In this document: piece by piece, positions 6,265 to 7,349 of the stretch | Numbering within the stretch: the first letter of the stretch is position 1 | Layout: each line of letters starts with the position of its first letter | From: Candidatus Marinamargulisbacteria bacterium SCGC AG-343-D04 | Lineage (GTDB): Bacteria > Margulisbacteria > Marinamargulisbacteria > GCA-2716485 > GCA-002719695 | Assembly (NCBI GenBank): GCA_003265885.1 | Contig: QFBQ01000056.1 | Coordinates: 1-7,349 of the forward strand | Length of the DNA: 7,349 bases | Reading direction: 5' to 3' | Position numbers and translations under genes: made by a program | The notes under the pieces: generated by a model | What the model was told of the DNA's origin: nothing | Seen by the model: only the letters and a program-made list of their open reading frames with translations | Database searches by the model: none

Positions 6265-6788
6265 GTGGCCAGGCTCCAGAGACGAAAGGCCCATTTTCCG
6301 AATTTGCTTAATTTGAAGGCTTTGAGCCAAGATGAGTTTTCAATCTTCGGGTAAACAGATTCTCTCAGATAAAGAATGCCTTTTTTAGAGCCTTTGAATA
6401 AGGGGATAGAGAGACAAAAAAACAGACAATACTGACCTAAAACCACACTATTATTAAGAGATAAAAGAGGAAAGAAAGGCATATTCATGAGAGTGGTCCA
6501 GAAAGAATTAAGAGAGTCGTGGGTAAGAAGAAAAAGACCAAGATGGTGGGTGAGAGGAATGATGATGAAAGAGAATAGGCTTCCAAAGATAAAGCCAAAA
6601 AAGCCAGCAGAGACTGTAATGCGAAAGATGCAAAATAGAAAGATGATCAGGGCGTAAGCTGTAAAGTTAGAGGGGATGAGTCCGCAAAAGGAGCCCAGGA
6701 CGATGCCTGTAGCAATACTGTTTAACGATTCTTTAGATTTTAAAGACGCGATTAAGGTGTTGATTAATTTTAAAAAAAGCCAGGTCAT
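6261..6788 (-). CDS. TIGR03546 family membrane protein
   Basis: A 175-residue multi-pass inner-membrane protein matching the uncharacterised TIGR03546 family (DUF2062-like), whose genes usually lie beside TIGR03545 genes, as here. Seen: a short amphipathic start (MTWLFLKLINTLIAS), then the family's GIVLGSFCGLIPS motif (28-40), hydrophobic segments at about 24-40, 43-56, 60-87 and 113-132, and LNNSVVLGQY (111-120) at the position of the family's conserved Asn-rich turn. The C-terminal 40 residues are basic and probably cytoplasmic. Length fits the family (about 150-180). The ATG at 6788 has only a weak GAG upstream, yet matches the family start. Its TGA overlaps the ATG of the TIGR03545 gene, so the two are almost certainly cotranscribed and translationally coupled, suggesting a membrane complex. 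The biochemical role is unknown. Confidence 0.85.
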   Translation of the reverse strand: MTWLFLKLINTLIASLKSKESLNSIATGIVLGSFCGLIPSNFTAYALIIFLFCIFRITVSAGFFGFIFGSLFSFIIIPLTHHLGLFLLTHDSLNSFWTTLMNMPFFPLLSLNNSVVLGQYCLFFCLSIPLFKGSKKGILYLRESVYPKIENSSWLKAFKLSKFGKWAFRLWSLAT

Positions 6789-6831
6789 TATCTCTAGTGT
6801 AATTCGAGAGGGTAAAAGAGTTCAAGATCTA

Positions 6832-7017
6832 TTAAATAACAAAAGAAAGAATAACAAGAAGACTGAAAATGTAGAGGAAGATAAAGGCGAAAGAGAATTT
6901 ATGTTTCGAAAAGAAAGAGGGGAAGTGAGATGAACTTATTCTTGAGTTTGGGTAAGAGTTTAATGACACATGCGTGTTTCCATATTTTGATTTTGTCTTT
7001 TTTAAAGTAAATGTCAT
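6832..7017 (-). CDS. possible small protein with a C-terminal membrane segment
   Basis: A 61-residue frame upstream of, and on the same strand as, the TIGR03546 gene, with 43 nt between them. The first 40 residues are basic and rich in Ser, Lys and aromatic residues. Residues 41-61 form a strongly hydrophobic tail (FSFAFIFLYIFSLLVILSFVI), so the protein would be tail-anchored if made. Support comes from AGGGA five bases before the ATG at 7017, a candidate promoter just upstream, and its position as first gene of a possible three-gene unit. Against it, I recognise no homologue, the codons are simply AT-rich, and the hydrophobic run may follow from base composition alone. An antisense frame at 6676-6933 is less likely. 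Confidence 0.35.
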   Translation of the reverse strand: MTFTLKKTKSKYGNTHVSLNSYPNSRISSSHFPSFFSKHKFSFAFIFLYIFSLLVILSFVI

Positions 7018-7029
7018 ATTATTCCCTGT

Positions 7030-7041
7030 TATATAGTTATC
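7030..7041. repeat. 12-nt direct repeat, copy 1
   Basis: TATATAGTTATC here is identical to 7338-7349. On the minus strand both copies read GATAACTATATA and sit shortly upstream of a start codon (24 nt before the ATG at 7017 and, for copy 2, 27 nt before the ATG at 7311). A shared promoter element or operator is plausible. With sequence this AT-rich a chance match cannot be excluded. Confidence 0.5.
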
Positions 7042-7064
7042 GTATTGAATAGAGGAAAAATTTC
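7030..7064 (-). promoter_or_regulatory. candidate sigma-28-like promoter upstream of the minus-strand membrane gene cluster
   Basis: On the minus strand, GAAATTTT (plus-strand 7064-7057) is followed after 12 nt by TACGATAA (plus-strand 7044-7037). Against the FliA/sigma-28 consensus (TAAAGTTT, 11-12 nt, GCCGATAA) each half matches at six of eight positions. The predicted start falls about 10-15 nt before the ATG at 7017. The -10 half overlaps GATAACTATATA (7041-7030), which recurs near the right edge. A housekeeping promoter using TATATA as -10 is an alternative. Confidence 0.3.
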
Positions 7065-7084
7065 ATAAAAAAGAGAAAGAGGGC

Positions 7085-7117
7085 ATGTATTTATTTTTAA
7101 TACATTTAAATTTTTTT
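7085..7117. terminator. AT-rich hairpin with T tract (weak)
   Basis: ATGTATT (7085-7091) pairs with AATACAT (7099-7105) around a 7-nt loop. On the plus strand a TTAAATTTTTTT tail follows. It lies between the 58-residue minus-strand gene and the next minus-strand promoter. The stem has almost no G-C pairs, and its T tail is oriented for plus-strand transcripts, for which no gene is visible here. On the minus strand a C/T-rich tract follows at a few bases' distance. Confidence 0.25.
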
Positions 7118-7134
7118 GAAATTTACGAGATGTT

Positions 7135-7311
7135 TTATGGTGAAGGTTCTGAGCTGCATGCTCGCCTTCTTGCCTCAGGATCTCTGTGGGGTGGAGGTGT
7201 TAACCCACTTGTCCAACTGTCCATACTGACCTCGCTGGTTATGTTGTCTTGACTATCACATGTTGGTGATGAGTGTCGTGAAGTGATTAAATTTTCGTTT
7301 GTTGTAGACAT
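7135..7311 (-). CDS. small Ser/Pro/Arg-rich hypothetical protein
   Basis: A complete 58-residue frame, from the ATG at 7311 to the TAA at 7137-7135. It has the best ribosome binding site in the window: AAAGGAG (plus-strand 7324-7318) six bases before the ATG. The product is hydrophilic with no membrane segment: a Ser/Thr/Asn-rich first half (MSTTNENLITSRHSSP), a middle with one Trp (SMDSWTSGLTPPP), and a basic stretch (RDPEARRRA), ending CSSEPSP. It has two Cys. The DNA is clearly richer in GC than the flanking intergenic DNA, as expected of a real coding region. The product looks disordered and could be a small regulatory or secreted protein, or the intact start of a gene shortened by mutation. 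I do not recognise a family. Confidence 0.55.
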   Translation of the reverse strand: MSTTNENLITSRHSSPTCDSQDNITSEVSMDSWTSGLTPPPHRDPEARRRACSSEPSP

Positions 7312-7337
7312 TTTTTTCTCCTTTATCTTTTTGTCTC

Positions 7338-7349
7338 TATATAGTTATC
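7338..7349. repeat. 12-nt direct repeat, copy 2, at the window edge
   Basis: TATATAGTTATC is the second copy of the sequence at 7030-7041. It lies upstream of the 58-residue minus-strand gene at a distance suited to a -10 region. The bases farther upstream, which would hold any -35 element, are outside the window. Confidence 0.5.

Noticed and set aside
6265..6330. 22-residue N-terminal extension of the TIGR03545 protein
   Set aside because: The extension overlaps the TIGR03546 gene. The family begins at MIRKRFF, and the ATGA overlap with GGAG upstream supports the start at 6264.
6676..6933. 85-residue plus-strand frame
   Set aside because: It is antisense to the conserved start of the TIGR03546 gene. 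The product is a low-complexity Lys/Glu run expected from the reverse of hydrophobic, AT-rich codons.
1..7349. CRISPR array, tRNA, rRNA, insertion sequence or transposase
   Set aside because: I saw no regularly spaced repeats, no tRNA cloverleaf or rRNA-like sequence, no transposase motifs, and no terminal inverted repeats framing the accessory block.

Overview
The window is AT-rich, gene-dense DNA from an outer-membrane bacterium. My best guess is a member of the Chlamydiia. The reasons are low GC, a compact single-domain lipoate ligase, weak Shine-Dalgarno use, and a soluble effector-like protein with no signal peptide beside unrecognised genes. No gene here is decisive for taxonomy, so this placement is an inference.

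Layout, left to right. Positions 1-211 hold no confident gene: there is a perfect 15-nt palindrome and a plausible -10 box. Positions 212-841 (+) encode a lipoate-protein ligase A family enzyme with its lipoyl-AMP loop and catalytic lysine. Next comes an accessory block of three genes. They are an unrecognised soluble protein at 1012-1542 (+), an unrecognised protein at 1508-2233 (-) that converges on and overlaps it, and a large 676-residue protein at 2347-4377 (+) transcribed divergently from the second. The 241-residue minus-strand gene has a perfect-consensus vegetative promoter (TTGACA, 16 nt, TATAAT).

The 676-residue protein is the most interesting object. Its first half has the His-Asp-Ser signature of a trypsin/HtrA-like serine protease (H79, D129, S281). 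Its last quarter has the HAE plus PC-x6-C signature of a zinc-dependent cytidine-deaminase-like fold (H543, E545, C576, C583). A protease joined to a putative deaminase, without a signal peptide and with a Ser/Pro/Lys-rich N-terminus, looks like a secreted effector or toxin. The two unknown neighbours are candidates for accessory, chaperone or immunity roles, on position alone.

From 4369 to about 7017 the minus strand carries the paired uncharacterised families TIGR03546 (a small multi-pass membrane protein) and TIGR03545 (an AsmA-like, single-anchor, coiled-coil protein). They are coupled by an ATGA overlap and possibly preceded by a 61-residue ORF with a C-terminal membrane segment. The right end has a 58-residue minus-strand ORF with a strong ribosome binding site, missed by length-limited gene finding. 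A 12-nt sequence is shared upstream of this ORF and of the 61-residue ORF, and at the second site it overlaps a sigma-28-like promoter.
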